Shown one piece after another: positions 19,190-27,242 of a stretch of 64,000 nucleotides of DNA. The position numbers were made by a program, and so were the translations under genes. Source of the DNA: Amycolatopsis sp. FBCC-B4732 (GTDB lineage Bacteria; Actinomycetota; Actinomycetes; Mycobacteriales; Pseudonocardiaceae). The stretch is taken from positions 8,102,501 to 8,166,500 of the forward strand of contig NZ_CP095376.1 in NCBI RefSeq assembly GCF_023008405.1, in the 5' to 3' direction. Position 1 is the first letter of the stretch; each line of letters begins with the position of its first letter. The notes below the pieces were generated by a model. The model made no database searches. It was not told where the DNA came from and saw only the letters and a program-made list of their open reading frames with translations.

Positions 19190-19920
19190 ACACCTTCGCC
19201 AAGATCACCACCACCGAAACGAAACTCTTCCTCCGCTCGCCGTTCATGGCGGTCGCCGGCGTCCTGCTGCCGTCGATCCTGCTGCTCGCGATCGGCGCCA
19301 TCCCCGGCATGACCGAACCCAGCGAGAAGACCGGCGGGTTCCGGTTCATCGACGCTTGGGTGCCGTCGCTGATCGTCGTGAGCCTCGCGATGCTCGCGCT
19401 GCAGTCGATCCCCGCCGCGGTCACCGCCTACCGCGAGCAAGGGGTGCTGCGCCGGCTGGCCACGACGCCGGTGCACCCGGCGAACCTGCTGGGCGCGCAG
19501 CTGCTCATCCACGTCGTGGTCGCGCTGGCGGGCATCGCGCTGGTGCTGGGGCTGGGCAACGCCGTCTACGACGTCCCGCTGCCGAAGCACCCGCTCTCGT
19601 TCGCGCTGACGCTGCTGCTCGGCGTCGTCTCGATGTTCGCGCTGGGCCTGGTCGCGGCCGCGGTCGCCCGCACTTCGAAGGCCGCGAACGGCGTCGCGAT
19701 GGTCGCGTTCCTGCCGACGATGTTCTTCGGCGGCGTGTACCTGCCGCGGCCGCTGCTGCCGGAGGTCGTCCGCCGGATCGGCGACTACGTGCCGCCGGGT
19801 TCGCAGCCGCTGCAGGACGCCTGGGTCGGCACCGGGGTGCAGCCGCTGCAGCTGGTCGTGCTCGCCGCCTTCGCGGTGGCCGGGACGGCGCTGGCGGCGA
19901 AGCTCTTCCGCTGGGAGTGA
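19186..19920 (+). CDS. ABC-2 type transporter permease
   Basis: A 244-residue membrane protein with about six transmembrane segments. It starts with a typical ABC-2 leader (ETKLFLRSPFMAVAGVLLPSIL) and has the family's late GVYLPRPLLPEVVRRIGDYVPPG stretch before the last helix. GTG 19186 overlaps the ATPase stop. With its ATPase it forms a likely drug or lipid exporter under the adjacent two-component system. Confidence 0.9.
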   Translation: MNTFAKITTTETKLFLRSPFMAVAGVLLPSILLLAIGAIPGMTEPSEKTGGFRFIDAWVPSLIVVSLAMLALQSIPAAVTAYREQGVLRRLATTPVHPANLLGAQLLIHVVVALAGIALVLGLGNAVYDVPLPKHPLSFALTLLLGVVSMFALGLVAAAVARTSKAANGVAMVAFLPTMFFGGVYLPRPLLPEVVRRIGDYVPPGSQPLQDAWVGTGVQPLQLVVLAAFAVAGTALAAKLFRWE

Positions 19921-20020
19921 CCAGGCCTTCCGCCATATTGGTGATGATCATCGTTTTCTCTTGTGGCCGGGCCACCCGGCCGGTAGCCAAGAGGGTGGCC
20001 CTGCTCAAACTGGAGGTTCG

Positions 20021-20413
20021 ATGTCCCTGGACGTGTCACCCGCGCTGCTGGAGAAGGCCGAGCGCGGGGAGGTCACCGACGCCGAGTTCGTCACCTGCGT
20101 CAAGGAATCCCTGCCGTACGCCTGGGAAGTCATCACCGGCGTCATCGCCGACGCCGAGGGCGCCGCGGACGGCTTCGCCGACAACGAGACGCCCCCGCCG
20201 AGCGAGGTCGCCCGCGGGCAGCTGCTGCGGGCGCTGGCCTCGGACGCGATCCGCGGCGGCCTCGAGCGGCACTTCGGCGTCAAGCTCGCGTTCCAGAACT
20301 GCCACCGGGTCGCCGTGTTCAAGAAGACCGAAGTGGATGGTGACCGCTACCGCGCGTTCGTCTCGCCACGCGGCCAGCTGCTCAACCAGAGCCCGGAACT
20401 GCGGGACTGCTAG
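20021..20413 (+). CDS. SCO5389-family conserved protein
   Basis: A 130-residue soluble protein starting MSLDVSPALL at ATG 20021 after GGAGG. The body includes VKESLPYAWEVI, RGQLLRALASDAIRGGLERHFGVKLAFQNCHRVAVF and the C-terminus QLLNQSPELRDC, which are near-invariant in the actinobacterial SCO5389 family as I recall it. The family has no established function. The last 32 bp overlap the convergent flavin oxidoreductase gene. Confidence 0.8.
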   Translation: MSLDVSPALLEKAERGEVTDAEFVTCVKESLPYAWEVITGVIADAEGAADGFADNETPPPSEVARGQLLRALASDAIRGGLERHFGVKLAFQNCHRVAVFKKTEVDGDRYRAFVSPRGQLLNQSPELRDC

Positions 20414-21371
20414 CCCGCAGCGCGGGCAGCACCTCGGTGCCGATCCGCGTGATGTTCGCGTAGGTCCCCTCCGGCGTACCCGACGCTTCCACGAGCATCA
20501 GCACGTGGGAGACGCCGGTGCGCCGGAGGCTCGTTCCCAGGGTCCGCACGCAGTGGTCCGCGGTCCCCACGGGGTGGATCGCGCAGAGCCGTTCGGTGTA
20601 CTCCCGCGGGTCCCGCGACGGCCCCGGCCGCCCGTCGACCGTGACGTGCGCCCCCAAACCGTCCTTCAGCCACGCGGGGAGCGCTTCGCGGACGACGGCT
20701 TCGTCGCCGACCTGGCAGAGCACGGTCGAGACGTGGTCCGCCGGCTTCCCGTAGGCCGCGACGGTGGCCGCCTTCTCCTCGTCGTCGGCGTGCAGCCCGA
20801 GCAGCAGCGGCAGGTTCCGGTCCGCGGCCTGGCGCACGGCGTCCGACTTCGGCCCGCCGCAGGCCACGACGACGTCCGGCCGCCGCTCCGGCGACGGCAC
20901 GACGGGCACCTCCCGGAACGCGAAGTGCCGGCCCCCGGCGTGCGCCCGGCCGGTGGTGGCGCGGAGGAAGACGTCGAGGGTCTCCTCGAAGCCGGTCTCG
21001 TAGCGGTCCAGCCCGGTGCCGAAGACTTCGAGGTCCTGCCAGGGGCCACCGCGCCCGACACCGAGCCGCAGCCGGCCGCCGGAGACGGCGTCGAGCAGGG
21101 CCCACTGCTCGGCCAGCGCCACCGGGTGCGTCGTCGACAGGACGCTCACCGCGGTCCCGACGCCGATCCGCGACGTCCGCCCGAGCACGTGCGCGGCCAG
21201 CGTGATGGCGGACGGGCAGACGCCGTAGGGCACGAAGTGGTGCTCGGCGAACCAGACGTCGTCGAAGCCGGCTTCTTCGGCCAGCTCGGCCGCGCGGACC
21301 GACCGGCGCAGGACGTCGGAGTCGCGTTGCCCGGGGAACCGGCCGCTGACCAGGAAGACCCCGAACCTCAA
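20382..21371 (-). CDS. LLM-class (luciferase-like) flavin-dependent oxidoreductase
   Basis: A 329-residue TIM-barrel enzyme of the luciferase-like monooxygenase class. It begins at TTG 21371 (RFGVFLVSGRFPGQ) and has the family's EEAGFDDVWFAEHHF, GTAVSVLSTTHPVALAEQ and LDAVSGGRLRLGVGRGG motifs. It could use FMN or F420. The TTG overlaps the stop of a small upstream ORF (TTGA), suggesting coupled translation. The substrate is unknown. Confidence 0.85.
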   Translation of the reverse strand: MRFGVFLVSGRFPGQRDSDVLRRSVRAAELAEEAGFDDVWFAEHHFVPYGVCPSAITLAAHVLGRTSRIGVGTAVSVLSTTHPVALAEQWALLDAVSGGRLRLGVGRGGPWQDLEVFGTGLDRYETGFEETLDVFLRATTGRAHAGGRHFAFREVPVVPSPERRPDVVVACGGPKSDAVRQAADRNLPLLLGLHADDEEKAATVAAYGKPADHVSTVLCQVGDEAVVREALPAWLKDGLGAHVTVDGRPGPSRDPREYTERLCAIHPVGTADHCVRTLGTSLRRTGVSHVLMLVEASGTPEGTYANITRIGTEVLPALRASSPAVPGSG

Positions 21372-21526
21372 GGGTCGAGCCCGACCAGCAGGCGCGCGGT
21401 CGGCACCGCGAACCGCTCGGCGCCGGCGATCTGCGCCTCGCTCAACGGCCCGTCCGGCATCTCGGCGAAGTGGTGCTCGACGCCGGGCGGCGGCCCGTGC
21501 CCTTCGCGCTGGTACAGGCTCGGCAC
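21368..21526 (-). CDS. small hypothetical protein coupled to the LLM oxidoreductase
   Basis: A 52-residue ORF from GTG 21526 whose TGA overlaps the TTG start of the flavin enzyme. The sequence VPSLYQREGHGPPPGVEHHF then DGPLSEAQIAGAERF is hydrophilic, with a plausible C-terminal helix. The frame stays open upstream to 21601 but would overlap the previous gene. I do not recognise a family. Coding status rests on the stop/start overlap and GC3. Confidence 0.45.
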   Translation of the reverse strand: MPSLYQREGHGPPPGVEHHFAEMPDGPLSEAQIAGAERFAVPTARLLVGLDP

Positions 21527-21555
21527 GAGGTCGTCCCGGTCCTTCCGCCGCGTCT

Positions 21556-21711
21556 TCAGTTGACCGCGACCTCGTTGAACCACAGCCGCGGCTCCAGCCA
21601 CGGGAAGATCACGAACATCAGCAGCGCGACCACGCCGAGCACGAGAACCACCGCGATCGTCAGCTTGACCGCGAAGGGGCCGGGGAACTTCCGCCAGAGC
21701 CAGGCGTACAT
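21556..21711 (-). CDS. single-pass small membrane protein next to the class E sortase
   Basis: A 51-residue protein from ATG 21711 (MYAWLWRKFPGPFAVKL), one hydrophobic helix of about 22 residues and a short outer tail ending NEVAVN. The ATG overlaps the sortase TGA. A similar small membrane protein follows class E sortase in many actinobacterial dnaA regions, so it is probably a conserved partner, but its function is unknown. Confidence 0.75.
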   Translation of the reverse strand: MYAWLWRKFPGPFAVKLTIAVVLVLGVVALLMFVIFPWLEPRLWFNEVAVN

Positions 21712-22784
21712 CAGGCCTCCCCGATCTTCGAAAGCAGGTCGCCGTAGTCCTTGACCTGGTTCTTCGGCACCTGCTGGGTCAGCACCGACGTGATGATGAG
21801 CCGCTCGCGGGCGGAGAACTGCGGGTGGCACGTCGTGAGCGTGAGCAGCGCCGCCTGCTGGGCCTTCGGGAGCGTCTCGGCGTCCTTGTACGGGACCGGG
21901 TTCACCGCGGTGCCCTGGCTGGGCAGCACGACCTTGCGGCCGAACGTCTCGCTGTACGCCCCGCCGTCTTCGGCGTTCGGGTCGCGCAGCGTCGAGACGC
22001 CCTTGCACTTCGGGTCGGCGCCCTTGGTGCCCGCCCAGTTCTCGATCTCGTCGTCGTAGGGCAGGACCTTGTAGATGTAGAAGTCGGTCGAGGTCTCGAT
22101 CACGATCTGGTCACAAGACGAGAGGTTGTCCAGGTCGTTGAACGGGGCGCCCTTGCCGACGCGGTGGCCGGCCACGGCGAAGTTGCCGGGCTCGCCGGGC
22201 AGCGACGTGCCCTTGTAGTGGCCCGGGCCGACCTCGAGCGCGGTCTCGTCGGTGCCTTCCTGAATGGTGAAGTTGTAGTCGACGCCGAACGTCGGGATGT
22301 GGATCCGGGCGAACGCCTTGCCGTCGATCAGCTCGGGGTGCAGCGTCCGGTCGTGCGCCCACTCGCCGTCGAGCTGGTCGCTCGCCTCGGACTGCTTGCC
22401 CGCCGAGAACAGGTCGGTCACGTACAGCTCGTAGACCATGAACAGCAGCACGACCAGGCCCAGCGTGATGAGGACTTCGCCGGCCGTCCGGATCGCGACG
22501 CCGCCCTTGCCCAGCGGGGCCGGGGCGGGCTTCTCCTTGGTCGCGGCGCCGCCCTTCCCGACCGGGGCGAAGACGATGGTCTCCTCGTTCGCACCCGCCG
22601 GCGGCGGGCTCGCGTACCGGCGGGGCGCCGGGGCGGGCGAACGCCGGGGCGGCTGCTGCCCCTGCGGCCCGCGCTGGGGCGGCCGGGGCGGCACCTGGCC
22701 GCGAGGGGGCGTGGCCGGACGACGCGGCGGCACCGGCCGCTGTCCTGGGTGTCTGCGCCGGTCGTCATCCGGTCCTTCGCGCAT
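21711..22784 (-). CDS. srtE: class E sortase
   Basis: A 357-residue transpeptidase anchored in the membrane. An N-terminal cytoplasmic Pro/Arg/Gln-rich tail of about 100 residues precedes one transmembrane helix (ITLGLVVLLFMVYELYV) and the sortase beta barrel. The active site is visible: His in VAGHRV, Cys319 in TTCHPQFS and Arg about nine residues later. Class E enzymes attach LAxTG-type proteins to peptidoglycan in high-GC Gram-positives. ATG 22784 is chosen by context, with GTG 22790 possible. It is divergent from crgA. Confidence 0.9.
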   Translation of the reverse strand: MREGPDDDRRRHPGQRPVPPRRPATPPRGQVPPRPPQRGPQGQQPPRRSPAPAPRRYASPPPAGANEETIVFAPVGKGGAATKEKPAPAPLGKGGVAIRTAGEVLITLGLVVLLFMVYELYVTDLFSAGKQSEASDQLDGEWAHDRTLHPELIDGKAFARIHIPTFGVDYNFTIQEGTDETALEVGPGHYKGTSLPGEPGNFAVAGHRVGKGAPFNDLDNLSSCDQIVIETSTDFYIYKVLPYDDEIENWAGTKGADPKCKGVSTLRDPNAEDGGAYSETFGRKVVLPSQGTAVNPVPYKDAETLPKAQQAALLTLTTCHPQFSARERLIITSVLTQQVPKNQVKDYGDLLSKIGEA

Positions 22785-22976
22785 CTCCACGCAAGCTCCT
22801 CTCAAGCCGCGCCGAACCCTGGGTGACGCCGTTGTCACGGTGCGGGAAAATCCGACCACTCCGGCCGCTGCTTTCCTGCGGTCGTTTACGTTAACGTGTG
22901 CACGTGGCGCTGGTTGCGCACCCTCAGCGGGACATCGCCACCAGACGAGCCCGAAGAGCACCGCGAGGAACACACG

Positions 22977-23243
22977 ATGCCCAAGTCCAAGGTCCGCAAG
23001 AAGACCGCTTACACCCCGCCTGCCGACCGGCGCACGCCGGTGAAGGTGCGGGCCGCCGGCCCGACCGGCCTCGCCTGGAAGATCCCCATGTTCGGGCTGA
23101 TGCTCGTGGGCCTGGTGTGGCTGCTGGTGAACTACATCGCCGGTGACAAGATTTCCTGGATGGCCGATCTGGGCAACTGGAACTTCGCCGGCGGTTTCGC
23201 GCTGATGATCGCGGGTCTGCTGATGACCATGCGCTGGCGTTGA
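22977..23243 (+). CDS. crgA: cell division protein CrgA
   Basis: An 88-residue protein from ATG 22977. It has a basic N-terminus ([15 protein letters not shown]) and two transmembrane segments (about 32-50 and 67-84) flanking a short loop with WMADLGNWN. Length and layout match CrgA, which helps place FtsZ, FtsQ and PBPs at the septum in mycobacteria and affects sporulation septation in Streptomyces. The neighbouring sortase matches the usual dnaA-region order. Confidence 0.93.
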   Translation: MPKSKVRKKTAYTPPADRRTPVKVRAAGPTGLAWKIPMFGLMLVGLVWLLVNYIAGDKISWMADLGNWNFAGGFALMIAGLLMTMRWR

Positions 23244-23298
23244 TTATTACTCCGAACGGCGGCTTGACGCCGAATTACACCGGTGTGACTCATCCCCA

Positions 23299-23733
23299 GT
23301 GTGGATAACCCCTGTGGATAACTACCCCACCTCTTGGGCGCCCCGGCAGGCCGTTGTGGTATCGGCTTGGGCGGTCACGGCACTGCTGCTGGCCGGCGTG
23401 GTGTTCGACGCGCTGTCGGGCGACCGCGGTGGGCTGGTGCTGTTCGCGCTGGCGGCCGTGGCCGTCGGCGCGTTCGCGACCCACGCCACGCTCGTCCGGC
23501 CGCGGCTGGCGGCCGATGCCGAGGGCCTGGTGGCCCGCACGCTGGGTGGCACGCACCGGCTGCCGTGGGCGCAGACCCGCACCCGGCTGCGCACCACGCG
23601 CCGGCTGGGCCGTGACGGCGTCACCCTCGAGCTCGAGCACGACGAGCAGCTCTACGTCTTCGGGTGGCTGGACCTCGGCGAGGACCCGCGGGACGTCCTG
23701 GACGTCCTCAGCACGCTGCGTGCGCGCGGCTAG
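23299..23733 (+). CDS. bacterial PH-domain membrane protein (CFP6-like, bPH6)
   Basis: A 144-residue protein with two N-terminal transmembrane helices (about 20-60), then a small beta-rich PH-like domain: LVARTLGGTHRLPWAQ, VTLELEHDEQLYVFGWLDLGEDP. It resembles low-molecular-weight antigen CFP6 of mycobacteria. The start is uncertain: GTG 23299 or GTG 23311, both overlapping DnaA boxes. It converges on the rhomboid gene with a 4-bp overlap. Confidence 0.75.
   Translation: MWITPVDNYPTSWAPRQAVVVSAWAVTALLLAGVVFDALSGDRGGLVLFALAAVAVGAFATHATLVRPRLAADAEGLVARTLGGTHRLPWAQTRTRLRTTRRLGRDGVTLELEHDEQLYVFGWLDLGEDPRDVLDVLSTLRARG
23300..23321 (+). promoter_or_regulatory. two perfect DnaA boxes
   Basis: TGTGGATAA occurs at 23300-23308 and again at 23313-23321, the exact complement of TTATCCACA. 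They are in the same orientation, 13 bp apart, at the very start of the PH-domain gene. They could control that gene or titrate DnaA. Confidence 0.65.
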
Positions 23734-24686
23734 GCCGCGCAGACGTAGGTCTGGACGCCGCGGTACGGGAGGAAACCGCAGGTCGCCGTCCCGAACCGGG
23801 TGGCTTGGTAGGCCAGCAGGCCGACGATGGCGACCACGATGATCGCGATGCCGATGGCCTGCCAGCGCGCCTGGCCCTCCTGCGGGGCGTAGAGCAGCGC
23901 GACGGTGACCACCGCCCCGGTCACCAGGCCGCCGACGTGGGCCCAGATCGAGATGCCCGGGATGCCGAACGTGATGAAGGCGTTCAGGGCGAGGGTGATG
24001 ATCAGCCCGGTCGGGTTCAGCCGCAGCTTCAGCACGAGCACCGCGTAGGCGCCCATCAGGCCGAACAGCGCGCCGGACGCGCCGACCGTCGGCGGACCGT
24101 TCTGGTCGAAGATCAGGACGGCGGCGGACGCGCCGAGCATCGAGGTGAAGTAGAGGGCGAGGTAGCGGCCGCGGCCGCACACCTGCTCCAGGGCCCGGCC
24201 CATCATCCACAGCGAGAACGAGTTGACCGCGATGTGGATGAGCCCGTAGTGCAGGAACCCGTTGGTCAGGACCCGCCACCACTCGTCGTTGCCCAGGGTC
24301 GCGGCGACGTAGAGGCTGCCGCGCTGGAAGACGGCCGAGGTGTCGTTGTCGTTGAGGCTCTGCGCCTGGAACGCCGTGAAGAGGTAGACCAGGACGTTGA
24401 CCGCGAGGATGACCTGGGTGACGAGCACGGACTTCGACAGGCGCGCACCGAAGACCGTCCGCTGGCCGAAGCCGGCTTCCTGGTGTTCGCGGTGCTGACG
24501 GCGCTGCTGCTGGCCCCCGGCGTGCACGCAGTCGGTGCACTGGAAGCCGACGGGCGCTTCGCGGAGGCAATCCGGGCACGCCGGACGCCCGCACCGGGAA
24601 CAGCTCAATCCGGTCGGGCGGTTCGGGTGCCACCAGCACCCGGGGAGCGCGGCTTGTTCGGCGGCGGGGTTCGGCGGTTGGTTCAC
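23730..24686 (-). CDS. rhomboid-family intramembrane serine protease with N-terminal zinc-binding region
   Basis: A 318-residue protein from GTG 24686. Residues 15-55 form a Cys/His cluster (CWWHPNRPTGLSCSRCGRPACPDCLREAPVGFQC...C) resembling a B-box zinc finger. Seven hydrophobic segments follow, with rhomboid signatures HIAVNSFSLWMMG, the nucleophile Ser in GASGALFG and the catalytic His in AHVGGLVTGA. This B-box-rhomboid architecture is standard in actinobacteria. Substrates are unknown. Confidence 0.93.
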   Translation of the reverse strand: MNQPPNPAAEQAALPGCWWHPNRPTGLSCSRCGRPACPDCLREAPVGFQCTDCVHAGGQQQRRQHREHQEAGFGQRTVFGARLSKSVLVTQVILAVNVLVYLFTAFQAQSLNDNDTSAVFQRGSLYVAATLGNDEWWRVLTNGFLHYGLIHIAVNSFSLWMMGRALEQVCGRGRYLALYFTSMLGASAAVLIFDQNGPPTVGASGALFGLMGAYAVLVLKLRLNPTGLIITLALNAFITFGIPGISIWAHVGGLVTGAVVTVALLYAPQEGQARWQAIGIAIIVVAIVGLLAYQATRFGTATCGFLPYRGVQTYVCAA

Positions 24687-24724
24687 GATGTGACCAACCT
24701 ACCGAAACCTCGCCGAGTCAGCCG

Positions 24725-25243
24725 TCAGTGCTCGACGGTGACCTTCTCGATCACGACGTCGGTCAGCGGGCGGTCCGCCGGGCCGGTCGCGGTGCGCGCG
24801 ATCGCGTCGACGACGTTGCGCGACTCCTGGTCGGCCACCTCGCCGAAGATCGTGTGGCGGAAGTTCAGGTGGGCGGTCGGCGCCACGGTGATGAAGAACT
24901 GCGAGCCGTTGGTGCCCGGCCCGGCGTTCGCCATGGCCAGCAGGTACGGCTTGCTGAACTGCAGCTCCGGGTGGAACTCGTCGCCGAACTTGTAGCCGGG
25001 GCCGCCGCGGCCGGTGCCGGTCGGGTCGCCGCCCTGCAGCATGAAGCCGTCGATGACCCGGTGGAAGATCGAACCGTCGTAGAAGGGCCCGGAGTTCGTG
25101 CCCGCCGCGTTGGGCTGGGTGTACTCCTTGGTGCCTTCCGCGAGCCCGACGAAGTTCGCGACCGTCTTCGGCGCGTGGTCGGGGAGCAGGTTCAGGTGGA
25201 TGTCACCCTGGTTGGTGTGCAGCGTAGCTTTCACGAGACTCAT
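24725..25243 (-). CDS. ppiA: peptidyl-prolyl cis-trans isomerase, cyclophilin type
   Basis: A 172-residue cytoplasmic cyclophilin without a signal peptide, from ATG 25243 (GGGAGA upstream). Active-site motifs are present: FHRVIDGFMLQGGDPTGTG, FGDEFHPEL, MANAGPGTNGSQFFIT and FGEV. The actinobacterial orthologue in the dnaA region is PpiA. It is transcribed towards the rhomboid gene with a 38-bp gap. Confidence 0.95.
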   Translation of the reverse strand: MSLVKATLHTNQGDIHLNLLPDHAPKTVANFVGLAEGTKEYTQPNAAGTNSGPFYDGSIFHRVIDGFMLQGGDPTGTGRGGPGYKFGDEFHPELQFSKPYLLAMANAGPGTNGSQFFITVAPTAHLNFRHTIFGEVADQESRNVVDAIARTATGPADRPLTDVVIEKVTVEH

Positions 25244-25265
25244 CGTGCCATCTCCCACATCGTTC

Positions 25266-25313
25266 GGGGGTCCGGGGGCGCGCCCCCGGCTGGGGTCTGG
25301 GGTTTGACCCCAG
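25266..25313. repeat. GC-rich extragenic palindrome, copy 2
   Basis: A perfect 18-bp palindrome CCGGGGGCGCGCCCCCGG (25272-25289), followed by a second hairpin with arms CTGGGGT/ACCCCAG (25297-25313). The left part matches the block at 2071-2100. It lies between divergent genes, so it is probably a dispersed repeat and not a terminator. Confidence 0.5.
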
Positions 25314-25398
25314 AAGGACAGAGCGGGCGGCGCGGAAAAGGGGCACGATAGGTTACGGGTAACAGAGCAGTGTCAAAACGAATGATGAGGTGAAGCCC

Positions 25399-25935
25399 AT
25401 GTCCCGGGCGACAGCCCAGGCCGTCGAGACCGCCGACAAACTCGTCACCGAGGGTGTCAAGCAGGGGCGGCGCGCGCAGAAGAAGCTCGCGAAGAAGACG
25501 GAACTGACCCGCAAGGAGCTCAAGAAGAGCTCGAAGGCCGCTCGCCAGGAGGCGCTCGCGCGCCTGTCCGAGCTGCGCAAGCCGGGTCGCAAGGCGAAGA
25601 AGGCCGCCATCAAGGCCGCGAAAGCGGCCGGCGACTCGAAGCGCCGCGGCAAGAAGGACTTCAAGGCGGCGAAGAAGGACTTCTACGCTGCCGTGACCGA
25701 GGCCAAGTCGGCCGCGAAGGGCACCCGCAGCCGTCGCAAGTGGCCGTGGCTGCTCGGCCTGGTCGTGGTCGGCGCCGGCGCCGCCTACGCCCTCCGTTCG
25801 AAGCAGGAGCCGCCGGTCGCGCCCGCGCCGCCGAAGGCCACCCCGCCCGCGCCGAAGCCCGCCGAAACGGCGAAGCCGACCCCGCAGGCGAACGGCAAGG
25901 CGCCCTCCGCGGCGCCCGCCGAAAAGAAGAACTGA
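25399..25935 (+). CDS. Lys/Ala-rich membrane-anchored protein, histone H1-like N-terminus
   Basis: A 178-residue protein. Residues 1-115 are highly basic, with AKK, KAAK and RRGKK blocks in a predicted helical, H1-like composition. One transmembrane helix (WPWLLGLVVVGAGAAYAL) follows at about 117-134, then a Pro/Ala/Lys-rich tail. It starts at ATG 25399; GTG 25390 is possible. The basic part may bind DNA, RNA or phospholipid at the membrane. I do not recognise a named family. Confidence 0.75.
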   Translation: MSRATAQAVETADKLVTEGVKQGRRAQKKLAKKTELTRKELKKSSKAARQEALARLSELRKPGRKAKKAAIKAAKAAGDSKRRGKKDFKAAKKDFYAAVTEAKSAAKGTRSRRKWPWLLGLVVVGAGAAYALRSKQEPPVAPAPPKATPPAPKPAETAKPTPQANGKAPSAAPAEKKN

Positions 25936-25944
25936 TAGCGACGC

Positions 25945-25979
25945 GAAGAGGCCCCCGGGGGTGCACCGGGGGCCTCTTC
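25945..25979. terminator. bidirectional hairpin terminator
   Basis: Arms GAAGAGGCCCCCGG and CCGGGGGCCTCTTC with a short loop, between the Lys-rich gene (plus) and the converging DUF6918 gene (minus), placed to serve both. Confidence 0.85.
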
Positions 25980-25998
25980 AGTCGTGCTCCGAGCTAGC

Positions 25999-26451
25999 TC
26001 ACGCGTTGGCGGCGTGCTTGTCGACCAGCGCGCCGAGCCGCGGCAGCGCCTCCTCGACGTTCTTCTTGCCGTTCGGGCGCAGCTTGCCGTAGACCTTCTT
26101 GATGCTGTCACGGCTGCTGCGCTCCGCGCGCGAGTCGGTGACGCTCAGCAGCGCGTCGGAAGCCTCGTCCGAGCGGCTGGTCAGGTAGGCGCCGAAGTCG
26201 TTGCCACCCTTGGCGCGGTAGTCGCCGTAGAACGGCTCGAGCGCGACCACGAAGTCGGGGAGCAGGGTGTCGACGGCCGAGGGGATGATGCCCGGCTTGA
26301 TCTTCTTGACGGCCGCGAAGCCGGTCTTCACAACGGCACCCGAAACGCCGCCCTTGTCCGAGACCTCGGCGTCGACGAGGGTCTCGAAGTCGGTCACGAC
26401 CGCCGGGCGACGGCTGGAGTCGAGCAGGATTTCCTTGAGGGTGTCAGCCAC
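25999..26451 (-). CDS. DUF6918-family conserved protein
   Basis: A 150-residue soluble, mostly helical protein from GTG 26451 (AAAGGA eight bases upstream). It opens VADTLKEILLDSSRRPAVV and contains GAVVKTGFAAVKKIKPGIIP, YLTSRSDEASDALLSVTD and EALPRLGALVDKHAA. I recall this pattern from an actinobacterial family of unknown function (DUF6918); this should be confirmed. It is transcribed away from the lipoprotein gene upstream. Confidence 0.65.
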   Translation of the reverse strand: MADTLKEILLDSSRRPAVVTDFETLVDAEVSDKGGVSGAVVKTGFAAVKKIKPGIIPSAVDTLLPDFVVALEPFYGDYRAKGGNDFGAYLTSRSDEASDALLSVTDSRAERSSRDSIKKVYGKLRPNGKKNVEEALPRLGALVDKHAANA

Positions 26452-26598
26452 GAATCTTGTCCTTTGTCGTTGCAGAGTTGGTGCCCCGCCCCGGGGTGGG
26501 GATGCCCCGGTGGCTGCGGTGCGCGAGTCCACGAAGCCTGCGCGTGACGCACAGGGTAATACAAGATCAACATCACTCACCCGTGTGGAGCCCGCTAC

Positions 26599-27126
26599 CT
26601 AGAGCTTCAGGGCAGCGATAGCCTTCTTGACCACTGTGCGTGCCTTCACGCTTTGCTTCTGGTTCGTGGTCGCGATGACCGCCGCGGAGCCCTTGGCGAC
26701 AGCGTAGACAGCGCCGTCGTCGGTGGACAAATAGCCGCCCTTCCAGCCGGAAGGGTCGCTCGCCGGGTTCGACGAGTCCACCGGCGCCGCCTGGTTGACC
26801 AGCGCCGTCGCCGTTTTCGCGTCCCCGACGTACACCCGGACGGTGAGCTGGACCTTCCCGTCCGGGCGATAGAAGAAGCACGCCGGGTGGGGCTGGTCGG
26901 CGGACACGCGCACCTTCGACACGTGCTGGCCGTTCGAGTCGGCCACGAATTCGCTGCCGAGGTACGGGCAGTCCTCGGTCGCACCGGGTTGCGGCTCCGG
27001 CGGCAGCCCGGCGGCCGCGGCGGAGGAGGCGGACGGCGAACTGGGCGTCGCGGTGCCGGACACGATGGCGGGGCCGCAGCCGGCCAGCAGGACCGCGGCG
27101 GGCGCGAGAAGTACGAGTCGTCGCAT
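26599..27126 (-). CDS. DUF2020-type lipoprotein
   Basis: A 175-residue exported lipoprotein. ATG 27126 opens a signal peptide with lipobox LLAGC (Cys about 18), followed by a Ser/Thr/Pro/Ala linker. The mature domain has CPYLGSEFVADSNGQ, HPACFFYRPDGKVQLTVRVYVGDAKTA and a C-terminal AVIATTNQKQ strand, matching the actinobacterial DUF2020 family. Two conserved cysteines probably pair. The function is unknown. Confidence 0.8.
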   Translation of the reverse strand: MRRLVLLAPAAVLLAGCGPAIVSGTATPSSPSASSAAAAGLPPEPQPGATEDCPYLGSEFVADSNGQHVSKVRVSADQPHPACFFYRPDGKVQLTVRVYVGDAKTATALVNQAAPVDSSNPASDPSGWKGGYLSTDDGAVYAVAKGSAAVIATTNQKQSVKARTVVKKAIAALKL

Positions 27127-27242
27127 AGCGCGCACAGTCAACCATGCGGCGTGTGTGAAAACCGCTGGCTGAAGTCGCCGGGACGCCGAGGCGTGCGACG
27201 ATGGCGGCGAGTGGTCCGGTTCACGACCCGAGGAGGTCCGGC

